Of a DNA stretch of 7,730 nucleotides, positions 1 through 5,540 are shown one piece after another. The stretch spans positions 1-7,730 of the forward strand of contig CAAGRN010000176.1 of assembly GCA_900772715.1 (NCBI GenBank). Direction: 5' to 3'. The stretch is from an uncultured Subdoligranulum sp. (GTDB taxonomy: Bacteria; Bacillota_A; Clostridia; Oscillospirales; Ruminococcaceae). The position numbers and the translations under genes were made by a program. Positions within the stretch are counted from its first letter, which is position 1; the number at the start of each line of letters is the position of its first letter. The notes beneath the pieces are model-generated. The model worked only from the letters and a program-made list of their open reading frames with translations. It had not been told where the DNA came from and did no database searches.

Positions 1-94
1 TATCCCCCGCGAACGGTCCTATCACCGCCCTTTGCCGCTCGATCACAAGCGCCTGGAGCAGATAATAGACATAGTAGCTTCCATCGACGGACAT
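1..94 (-). CDS. Unrecognised gene, 5' end only (31 codons)
   Basis: An open frame reads leftward from an ATG at 94-92 and leaves the window still open after 31 codons. The protein begins MSVDGSYYVYYLLQALVIER and continues to ...GPFAGD at the edge. I recognise no family from so short a stretch. The start is well supported: GGAGG (complement of 103-107) lies 8 nt upstream of the ATG, and a good promoter sits at 135-163, giving a predicted leader of about 34 nt. It lies downstream of the AraC-type regulator on the same strand, so it could also receive read-through from that gene. The first ~18 residues are aromatic and hydrophobic, but with an acidic residue at position 4 and no basic start this does not look like a signal peptide. 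Confidence is high that translation starts here and nil on function. Confidence 0.6.
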   Translation of the reverse strand, partial: MSVDGSYYVYYLLQALVIERQRAVIGPFAGD

Positions 95-109
95 TGTCAA
101 GCCCTCCTT

Positions 110-161
110 TCAAAATCGCGATATATACCATATTATTGTAGCAGATTTATCTCAAAATCGC
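110..161. repeat. Pair of 10-bp direct repeats flanking a promoter
   Basis: The 10-mer TCAAAATCGC occurs at 110-119 and again at 152-161, with starts 42 bp apart, close to four helical turns. One copy overlaps the -35 of the minus-strand promoter and the other lies in its leader just ahead of the ribosome site. This placement would suit an operator pair for a repressor that loops DNA, but no known regulator is recognised. The repeat is short and the region is AT-rich, so chance is possible. Confidence 0.35.
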
Positions 162-163
162 AA
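135..163 (-). promoter_or_regulatory. Promoter for the left-edge minus-strand gene
   Basis: On the minus strand a -35 TTGCGA (complement of 158-163) is separated by 17 bp from a -10 TACAAT (complement of 135-140). The -10 is preceded by TGC, an extended -10. Transcription should start near 128, about 34 nt before the ATG at 94. This is a near-consensus housekeeping sigma promoter with the ideal spacer. Its -35 overlaps one copy of a 10-bp repeat (152-161). Confidence 0.7.
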
Positions 164-209
164 GCAGTTGTTCAAAATATTGTCCTTCTCCGCTCAAAAA
201 GCCAACTTT

Positions 210-1118
210 TCAGCTTGATATTTCCGCGCCTTTATTTTGCCGCAGGGCGGCGCGGTACTCGCTGGGGGTGATGCCGTACAGCGCGCGGAAGCTCTTTAAA
301 AAGCTGCTGTAGTTCGTAAAGCCGCTGGCGGTGCAGGCGTCCAGCACGCTGAACCCCGCTGCAATGGCGTTGCGGCAGTGCTGCATACGCAGGTTGGTCA
401 GGTAGCCGTGTACGCTTTCCAGCGTGTACTCCTTAAATACGCGGGACAGATGCTCGCGGCTGGTGTAGGTATATCTGGCAAGCTGCGCGACGGTCAGCTG
501 CGGGTCGGTGTAGTTGGCTTGCAGGTAGGCGACCGCCTTGGCGACCAGCAGGCTGGTGGCGGAGGGCGGCGGTGCGGTGTGCCGCCTGTGGATGATATGG
601 CTGAACAGCAACAGCAGCTCGGTGACCTCGCACAATTCAACGGCTTGGCGCAGCGGTGCCTCCAGCCCGGCTGCCAGCGCCATACGCTGCAGCAAGCTGC
701 TCAAATCCCATTGCAGCACCGCGTTTGCGTCCAGTATCACCGGCTCGCTGCCCCAAAACCGCTCGGTCAGCCCGCTTTGCGCCATCGCCTTCTCCCAGAT
801 GTTGGGGGAGATCTGCACCACCAGCCGCTCTGACGTGTCGGCTGTAATGTTGAACTTGCCGGAGTGAAACACCTCGCCGGAAAACAAAATCAGCTCGCCC
901 AAATGCAAGTCGTAGACGCTGCCGCCGACGGAATACCGCACACTGCTGCCCGACACCGGCAAAATCAACTCGTAATACGGGTGCGAGTGTACGACGGACT
1001 GACTGTTCGACTGGTTGGTATACAACGCTACCTCCACACCGCCGCCCTGCAGCGAGGTGGCGGCCTTTTCTTTTGTCAAAACAGAATCAACGTAGTGCGG
1101 CATTTTTTGTACGAGCAT
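210..1118 (-). CDS. AraC-family transcriptional regulator
   Basis: This 302-residue protein has the standard two-part AraC layout. The N-terminal half is a cupin-type sensor: an HSHPYYE segment at residues 44-50 and a second histidine in EVFHSG near 85 match the sugar-binding beta-barrel of AraC/RhaR-like proteins. The C-terminal ~95 residues are the paired helix-turn-helix DNA-binding domain. HTH 1 lies at about 208-231 (LTVAQLARYTYTSREHLSRV) and HTH 2 at about 257-289, ending in the typical signature GFTNYSSFLKSFRALYGITP. The start is supported by GGAGG (complement of 1127-1131) 8 nt before the ATG. It is transcribed divergently from the GH31 gene, the classic arrangement for a local activator of a sugar-use operon. 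Phased TTGCAACA repeats between the two genes are its most likely binding site (inference). The ligand is unknown; the substrate or product of the GH31/TRAP pathway is the natural guess. Confidence 0.93.
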   Translation of the reverse strand: MLVQKMPHYVDSVLTKEKAATSLQGGGVEVALYTNQSNSQSVVHSHPYYELILPVSGSSVRYSVGGSVYDLHLGELILFSGEVFHSGKFNITADTSERLVVQISPNIWEKAMAQSGLTERFWGSEPVILDANAVLQWDLSSLLQRMALAAGLEAPLRQAVELCEVTELLLLFSHIIHRRHTAPPPSATSLLVAKAVAYLQANYTDPQLTVAQLARYTYTSREHLSRVFKEYTLESVHGYLTNLRMQHCRNAIAAGFSVLDACTASGFTNYSSFLKSFRALYGITPSEYRAALRQNKGAEISS

Positions 1119-1153
1119 AGCTGAAACCTCCGCTGAAAAATCTCTTTGCTGCG

Positions 1154-1183
1154 ATTATATCACATTTTGCAACATTCTTGCAA
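1154..1183 (-). promoter_or_regulatory. Promoter of the araC-type gene
   Basis: Read on the minus strand, TTGCAA (complement of 1178-1183), 18 bp of spacer and TATAAT (complement of 1154-1159) form a good promoter with an extended -10 (TGATATAAT). Initiation would fall near 1147, giving a leader of about 29 nt before the ATG at 1118. The -35 coincides with one TTGCAACA repeat and another copy lies inside the spacer, so a protein bound to the repeats would block this promoter. That would be a simple route to autorepression of the regulator (inference). Confidence 0.7.
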
Positions 1184-1206
1184 CAAAATGCAGAGATATT
1201 TTGCAA
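1167..1206. promoter_or_regulatory. Candidate AraC-type operator: phased TTGCAACA repeats
   Basis: TTGCAACA occurs at 1167-1174 and 1178-1185, an exact 8-bp tandem with an 11-bp period (about one helical turn). A third partial copy, TTGCAA followed by TG, lies at 1201-1206, 23 bp further on. AraC-family proteins commonly bind such same-face direct repeats close to the promoter they activate. The cluster lies between the two divergent -10 boxes and immediately upstream of the GH31 -10, at the position expected for an activator site replacing a poor -35. Assignment to the neighbouring regulator is inference from position. Confidence 0.5.
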
Positions 1207-1224
1207 TGGATTTGATATTATAAT
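1196..1224 (+). promoter_or_regulatory. GH31 operon promoter with perfect -10 and weak -35
   Basis: A perfect TATAAT at 1219-1224 has no matching -35: 16 to 18 bp upstream the sequence is only AT-rich (ATATTT at 1196-1201 at 17-bp spacing). The TTGCAA at 1201-1206 is only 12 bp away, too close to act as a -35. Good -10 and absent -35 is the usual shape of an activator-dependent promoter, and the TTGCAACA repeats sit where the activator would bind. Transcription should start near 1231, leaving a leader of roughly 120 nt before the GH31 ATG. Confidence 0.55.
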
Positions 1225-1262
1225 GACGAGATAAGGCGACAAACACATATCTGCCAAAAATA

Positions 1263-1287
1263 TGCACGTATTTTTGTGCAATATTGC
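1263..1287. promoter_or_regulatory. Inverted repeat in the GH31 leader
   Basis: Within the predicted leader there is a perfect 10-bp palindrome, GCAATATTGC (1278-1287). An overlapping inverted repeat pairs TGCAC at 1263-1267 with GTGCA at 1276-1280 across an 8-nt loop. The palindrome shares the GCAA core with the upstream TTGCAACA repeats, so it may be a further operator half-site pair downstream of the start, for instance for repression. The RNA stem would be weak. There is no other clear structure in the rest of the leader (1288-1353) except the ribosome site AAGGGG at 1341-1346. Confidence 0.3.
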
Positions 1288-1353
1288 TAGTTTTCGCCGC
1301 AAGCATCCCCCAGCCAAACAGGGGACACCGCAAAAAGAGAAAGGGGAAAAACT

Positions 1354-3879
1354 ATGAAAGTGTGCTACACCGGCGGCACTGTCCGGGACTGCGGCAGCTA
1401 CTACGCCGTTGCCACCAACGCGGCAGAGCTGCGCATCTGGTTTTTGACCGACGATATCCTGCGCATCCGCGCCGGGTTTGACGGCGACTGGGACGAAGCC
1501 TCCTACAGCCTGACAATGACCGCGTGGGAATCCCGCACCGACGCCCTGATGCAGGACTGCCGCAAGCGCGTACAGCCCGCCGCCGCCGTTCTGACCGACG
1601 GCGACAAGCAGGCGGTGATCCAAGGCAGCCGCCTGAAGGTCGTGATTGAAAAGGCGCCTTTCCGCATTTTGGTTTACGACAGGGACGGCAGCCTGCTGCA
1701 CGCGGACATTCCCGATCTGGCGTACCGCGAGGACAGCAACCACCGCCGCATCCACGCCAGCCAGATCGAAGCCGATGACTGCTTCTACGGCTTTGGCGAG
1801 AAATCCGGCGAGATCAACAAGGCAGAAAAGTATATGAATATGGCGCCCGGCGACGCCATGGGCTACAACGCCAAGGAAACCGACTCGCTGTACAAGCACA
1901 TTCCGTTTTACATCCGCCTGAACCGCAGCACCAAGCAGGCGGTCGGCTACTTTTACCACAACACCGCCGAGTGCGATTTCAATATGGGGCGCGAAAAGCG
2001 CAACTATTGGCACCGCTATTCCACCTACCGCACCGATGCGGGCGACATTGACCTGTTCCTGATCGCCGGTCCCGCCATCCGCGACATCATCGAGCGCTAC
2101 ACCGACCTGACCGGCAAGAGCGTTATGCTGCCCAAGGCGGCGCTCGGCTACCTCGGCAGCTCGATGTACTACCCCGAGCTGCCCGAAAACAGCGACGACG
2201 CGGTGCTGGATTTCATCGACACCACCCGCGAGGAGGGCATCCCCGCCGACGGGTTCCAGCTTTCCAGCGGCTACTGCGCCGTTGAAACGCCCGAGGGCAT
2301 CAAGCGCTGCACCTTTACCTGGAACCACAAGCGCTTCAAGGACCCGGCAGACTGGTTTGCCCAGATGAACAAGCGCGGCATCGTAGTTTCGCCCAACATC
2401 AAGCCCGGTATGCTGTTGGTTCACCCGCTGCTGGACGAGATGAAGCAGAAGGGGATGTTCCTGCCTGCCTCTGACGACAACGCCGGCGTGGATGGTCTGG
2501 CAGTCGGCACTTGGTGGGGCGGTCCCGGACTGTTTGTGGACTACACGAAGGAATCCACCCGTCTGCACTGGAAGCAGTACATCAAGGACGCCCTGCTGCA
2601 GTACGGCTGCCGTTCGATCTGGAACGACAACTGCGAGTATGACTCTCTGGTAGACAAGGACGCCAAGGTCTATTTTGAGGGCAAGGGCAGCACCATCGGC
2701 ACGATGAAGCCGGTTATGAGCAACCTGATGTGCCAGCTTTCCAACGAAGCCATTGAGGAATACGACCCCGACTGCCGCCCCTTCTCGGTCTGCCGTTCGG
2801 GTCACGCGGGCATCCAGCGCTACGCACAGGTCTGGGCGGGCGACAACCTGACCTGCTGGGATACCTTAAAATACAACATTGCCACGATTTTGGGTATGGC
2901 GCTGTGCGGTGTGTCCAACCACGGCTGCGACATCGGCGGCTTCTTCGGTCCTGCGCCGGAGGGCGAGCTGTTTGTGCGCTGGGTGCAGAACGGTATCTTC
3001 CAGCCGCGCTTCTCCATCCATTCGACCAACACCGACAACACCGTCACCGAGCCGTGGATGTACAGCGACAAAAAGCAGTACATCAAGGACGCCATCGACT
3101 TCCGCTACAAGCTCAGCCCGACGCTCTACGCACTGATGGAGCGCGCCCACGAAAATGGTCTGCCCATCTGGCAGCCGACCTTTGCAGTGTTCCAGAACGA
3201 TGCCGCCACCTATGACGAGGGCGTTGACTTTATGTTCGGCGACAGCCTGCTGGTTGCCAACGTTGTGGAGAAGGGTCAGACCGTGCGCCCCGTCTACCTG
3301 CCCCGGACCGAGAACGAAAACGAGCGCTTCTACGACTTTTACACCCGCGAGGGCTACACCCCCGGGCAGACGGTCAATGTCCCCGTTGCGCTGGGCAGCA
3401 TCCCGCTGTTTGTGCGCAGCGGCGCCATTTTGCCGATGAGCGACACCCCTTTGCACAACCTGATGACCGAAAAGACCACCGCCCTCAACATTCTGATGGC
3501 GCCGGATGTGGATTCGGAATTCACGATGTACGAGGACGACGGGCGCACCAACGACTACCGCAACGGCGCGTATCTGAAAACCAAGATTGCCGTGCAGGCG
3601 GGCGTCAAGACGGTCGTGCGCTTTACGAACGAGGGAAATTACGAAACAGCGGTCGAGAATGTCAGCCTGGATGTCATTCACCGCGAAAAGTCCCCGTTCT
3701 ATGTGCAGCTGGACGGCAAGGAGCTGCCGCATTTCCTGCACCGCCGCAAGTTTGAGCAGGCGGAAAGCGGCTGGTATTACAGCCAGCGTTTAAAGAGCGT
3801 GCAGATCAAGTACCCGAACCCCAAGAAGGACTACGAGGTCCTGATTTCGTTCGAGCAGTTTGACCTGATCGGTATGTAA
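1354..3879 (+). CDS. Glycoside hydrolase family 31 alpha-glycosidase
   Basis: An 841-residue retaining alpha-glycosidase of family GH31. There is no signal peptide, so it acts in the cytoplasm on imported substrate. The N-terminal beta-sandwich domain (about 1-260) carries FYGFGEKSG at 144-152, typical of the family. The (beta/alpha)8 catalytic domain follows. The likely nucleophile is D425 in IWNDNCEYD (422-430). The likely acid/base is D497 in RYAQVWAGDN (489-498), inside the conserved RSG...RY...W.GD pattern. DIGGFFG at 526-532, RW.Q.G.F at 542-549 and H556 are also family hallmarks. The distal beta domain shows MYEDDG at 725-730, as in DUF5110-type C-termini. In place of the usual substrate-site D.Y there is GFQLSSGY (300-307), marking a divergent subfamily. 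At 841 residues it is on the long side for bacterial members. The start is set by AAGGGG 7 nt upstream. It is followed by TRAP genes, probably in one operon. Specificity (glucoside, xyloside, galactoside or acidic sugar) cannot be read from sequence. Confidence 0.93.
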   Translation: MKVCYTGGTVRDCGSYYAVATNAAELRIWFLTDDILRIRAGFDGDWDEASYSLTMTAWESRTDALMQDCRKRVQPAAAVLTDGDKQAVIQGSRLKVVIEKAPFRILVYDRDGSLLHADIPDLAYREDSNHRRIHASQIEADDCFYGFGEKSGEINKAEKYMNMAPGDAMGYNAKETDSLYKHIPFYIRLNRSTKQAVGYFYHNTAECDFNMGREKRNYWHRYSTYRTDAGDIDLFLIAGPAIRDIIERYTDLTGKSVMLPKAALGYLGSSMYYPELPENSDDAVLDFIDTTREEGIPADGFQLSSGYCAVETPEGIKRCTFTWNHKRFKDPADWFAQMNKRGIVVSPNIKPGMLLVHPLLDEMKQKGMFLPASDDNAGVDGLAVGTWWGGPGLFVDYTKESTRLHWKQYIKDALLQYGCRSIWNDNCEYDSLVDKDAKVYFEGKGSTIGTMKPVMSNLMCQLSNEAIEEYDPDCRPFSVCRSGHAGIQRYAQVWAGDNLTCWDTLKYNIATILGMALCGVSNHGCDIGGFFGPAPEGELFVRWVQNGIFQPRFSIHSTNTDNTVTEPWMYSDKKQYIKDAIDFRYKLSPTLYALMERAHENGLPIWQPTFAVFQNDAATYDEGVDFMFGDSLLVANVVEKGQTVRPVYLPRTENENERFYDFYTREGYTPGQTVNVPVALGSIPLFVRSGAILPMSDTPLHNLMTEKTTALNILMAPDVDSEFTMYEDDGRTNDYRNGAYLKTKIAVQAGVKTVVRFTNEGNYETAVENVSLDVIHREKSPFYVQLDGKELPHFLHRRKFEQAESGWYYSQRLKSVQIKYPNPKKDYEVLISFEQFDLIGM

Positions 3880-3899
3880 CAGAGAGTGGAAAGTATAAC

Positions 3900-3956
3900 A
3901 TGGCTAACCGATTGGTGCCGTATATTCCGCCAGTCGTTTTTGATAAAGGTCAGTAA
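3900..3956 (+). CDS. Possible 18-codon leader ORF (MANRLVPYIPPVVFDKGQ)
   Basis: Between the GH31 stop and dctP there is an ATG-to-TAA frame of 18 codons, beginning 20 nt after the GH31 stop. The upstream sequence GTGGAAAG is at best a weak ribosome site. The frame spans the whole hairpin at 3909-3936 and its T run, so ribosomes translating it would disrupt that structure, as in a leader-peptide attenuator. It contains an IPP di-proline that could slow translation. It may equally be a chance frame or a relic of a lost gene. I recognise no family. Confidence 0.2.
   Translation: MANRLVPYIPPVVFDKGQ
3909..3941 (+). terminator. Candidate attenuator hairpin between GH31 and dctP
   Basis: Arms 3909-3917 (CGATTGGTG) and 3928-3936 (CGCCAGTCG) pair over 9 bp, 7 Watson-Crick and 2 G-U, around a 10-nt loop. 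They are followed immediately by TTTTT at 3937-3941. This is the form of a weak intrinsic terminator. No convincing promoter lies between it and dctP, so complete termination would silence the transporter. Partial termination, giving more GH31 than TRAP mRNA, or a conditional attenuator is more plausible. It could also protect the upstream mRNA from 3' decay. Confidence 0.4.
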
Positions 3957-3995
3957 AAAACCGAAGCATCACAACCCACAAGAAGGAGAAACGCT

Positions 3996-5027
3996 ATGTT
4001 TAAAAAAATTGCAGCCCTGAGCGCTGCGGCGGTGCTGGGTGCCGGGCTTATGACCGGCTGCGGTGCCACCGCCGCGACCGACACCGGCTACAGCGCCGAA
4101 AACCCGCTGGTTCTGACGCTGGCGCACGGTCTGTCTGAAACGCACACTGTCCATATCGCCATGACCCAGTTTGCCGAGGAGGTCAACGAAAAGACCAACG
4201 GGCGCATTCAGGTCAAGATTTTCCCCAACGGTCAGCTGGGCAGCGAAAACGAAAACCTCGAACAGCTGCAGGCGGGCGTCATCGCCATGACCAAGGTTTC
4301 CGCGCCCGGTCTTGCCACCTACAACGAAGCGTACAACGCCTTTGGTCTGCCCTATATCTTTGAGGATACGCAGGATTTCTACCACGTTATGGACTCGCAG
4401 GAGATGCAGGACTTCTTCCTCTCCACCGGGGAGGACGGCTTTGTCACGCTGACCTACTACACCTCTGGCGCACGTTCCTTCTACACCAAGGACAGGGCCA
4501 TCCGCACCCCGGCTGACCTCAAGGGTCTTAAGATCCGCGTGCAGGATATGAAGAGCCAGACCGATATGATGAGCTACCTCGGCGGCATTCCCGTTGCCAT
4601 GTCCTACGGCGATGTGTACACCTCGCTGCAGACCGGCATCATCGACGGCACCGAGAACAACGAAACCGCCCTGACCACCGGCAAGCACGGCGAGGTCTGC
4701 AAGGTCTACTCGGTTGACCAGCACGCCATGATCCCCGACGTACTGATCATGAGCGAAAAGGTCTGGAAAACCATCAGCCCCGAGGATCAGCAGATCCTTC
4801 TGGAGGCTGCCCACGATTCCACCGACGCCCACAAAGTTATGTGGGACACCGCCGTGGAGGAAGCCGTCAAGGAAGCGCAGGAAACCATGGGCGTGACCTT
4901 CGTCTACGATGTGGACAAGCAGGCTTTCCGCGACGCCACCCAGCCGATGATCGAAGCCTACGAGGAGCAGTATCCCGGCGTCAAGACGCTGCTGGACACT
5001 GTGGAAGCCGCAAGAGGGGAGGAGTAA
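3996..5027 (+). CDS. dctP: TRAP transporter solute-binding lipoprotein, DctP family
   Basis: A 343-residue extracytoplasmic binding protein of a tripartite ATP-independent periplasmic (TRAP) system. The N-terminus MFKK plus a hydrophobic stretch ends in a lipobox, LMTGC, with Cys22 as the lipid-anchored residue, as expected for a Gram-positive binding protein tethered to the outer face of the membrane. Family signatures include FPNGQLGSENENLEQLQAG, LKGLKIRVQ and TGIIDGTENN. R181 in KIRV is in the position of the arginine that salt-bridges the substrate carboxylate in TRAP binding proteins. N221, 40 residues on, matches the spacing of the second ligand residue in SiaP. AAGGAG at 3983-3988, 7 nt before the ATG, sets the start. 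Ligand unknown: the arginine favours an anionic compound. It stands first in a tight dctP-dctQ-dctM cluster downstream of GH31. The symbol is used in the family sense, not as proof of C4-dicarboxylate transport. Confidence 0.93.
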   Translation: MFKKIAALSAAAVLGAGLMTGCGATAATDTGYSAENPLVLTLAHGLSETHTVHIAMTQFAEEVNEKTNGRIQVKIFPNGQLGSENENLEQLQAGVIAMTKVSAPGLATYNEAYNAFGLPYIFEDTQDFYHVMDSQEMQDFFLSTGEDGFVTLTYYTSGARSFYTKDRAIRTPADLKGLKIRVQDMKSQTDMMSYLGGIPVAMSYGDVYTSLQTGIIDGTENNETALTTGKHGEVCKVYSVDQHAMIPDVLIMSEKVWKTISPEDQQILLEAAHDSTDAHKVMWDTAVEEAVKEAQETMGVTFVYDVDKQAFRDATQPMIEAYEEQYPGVKTLLDTVEAARGEE

Positions 5028-5033
5028 GTGATG
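5018..5033 (+). promoter_or_regulatory. Ribosome site that decides the dctQ start
   Basis: GGAGG at 5018-5022 lies inside the last codons of dctP. The dctP stop TAA (5025-5027) is followed directly by GTG ATG, so the start could be GTG at 5028 or ATG at 5031. The spacing from GGAGG is 5 nt to GTG and 8 nt to ATG, so ATG at 5031 is preferred. The overlap with the end of dctP suggests translational coupling. Confidence 0.65.
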
Positions 5034-5540
5034 AAAAACACCTTTGCTGCCATCAAATTCTGGATGGACAAAATTTTGAGCATCGCCTGCGCCGTGCTGC
5101 TTACCTTTATGACGGTGCTGGTTCTGATTCAGGTTTTCTCCCGCTATGTCCTCAACAGCCCCGTTGCCTTTACTGAGGAGCTGGTTCGCTACAGTCTGAT
5201 CTGGACGGGCTTTATCGGCGCCGCCTACGCCTTTTCCACCCGCGAGCATATGTCGCTGACGCTGGTGCGCGACAAGTTCACCGGCAAGGCTCACACCGCC
5301 CTGCTGGTTGCCATTGACGGTCTGATTTTGCTGATGGCGATCTTTGTATTCACCATCGGCGGCTTCAAGCTGGCGGTGTCTGCCAGCCGCGAGTTCTCGG
5401 CACTACTGGGCATTCCCCGCAGTCTGGTTTACTCCATCGCCCCGATTTCCGGCGTGTTTATCGTGCTGGCGCAGATCATCAATATCTATGAGGATATCAC
5501 CGGCGAAAAAGTAAATTCCAAGGAGGGCGCAGAACAATGA
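5031..5540 (+). CDS. dctQ: TRAP transporter small membrane subunit, DctQ family
   Basis: A 169-residue integral membrane protein with four predicted hydrophobic helices at about 15-37, 50-69, 88-110 and 131-152, the standard DctQ topology and length. The family signature is clear from FSRYVLNSPVAFTEELVRY (residues 36-54) through IWTGFIGAA (57-65): the RY.L...V...EEL.RY...W..F.GAA pattern. The REHMSL segment after the second helix (71-76) is also typical. DctQ pairs with DctM as the membrane domain and is needed for coupling to the binding protein; it has no catalytic role of its own. It begins 3 nt after dctP ends (or directly at a GTG at 5028) and its stop overlaps the dctM start in ATGA at 5537-5540, so the three proteins are almost certainly made from one message. 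Confidence 0.93.
   Translation: MKNTFAAIKFWMDKILSIACAVLLTFMTVLVLIQVFSRYVLNSPVAFTEELVRYSLIWTGFIGAAYAFSTREHMSLTLVRDKFTGKAHTALLVAIDGLILLMAIFVFTIGGFKLAVSASREFSALLGIPRSLVYSIAPISGVFIVLAQIINIYEDITGEKVNSKEGAEQ

Noticed and set aside
192..214. Possible terminator after the AraC-type gene on the minus strand
   Set aside because: Only a short A/T stem (AAAAG/CTTTT) with a broken outer GCT/AGC pairing, and no T run after it; too weak to call.
32..271. 79-codon plus-strand frame at the left edge
   Set aside because: It crosses the promoter and leader of the left-edge minus-strand gene and the 3' end of the AraC-type gene, has no ribosome site, and its composition is not protein-like.
1306..1325. TCCCC...GGGGA inverted repeat in the GH31 leader
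   Set aside because: Five pairs with a 10-nt loop, not placed to hide the ribosome site and not part of a recognisable riboswitch.
1087..2805. 572-codon open frame on the minus strand opposite the GH31 gene
   Set aside because: Its product is a Val/Ala/Gly-rich antisense translation with no domain, it overlaps the start of the AraC-type gene, and the opposite strand encodes clear GH31 motifs. Long antisense frames are expected in GC-rich genes that avoid TTA, CTA and TCA codons.
2866..3741. 291-codon minus-strand frame inside the GH31 gene
   Set aside because: Antisense shadow of the C-terminal GH31 domains with no motif of its own.
3969..5294. 441-codon minus-strand frame opposite dctP and dctQ
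   Set aside because: Gly/His/Val-rich antisense product with no recognisable family, lying opposite two clearly identified TRAP genes.
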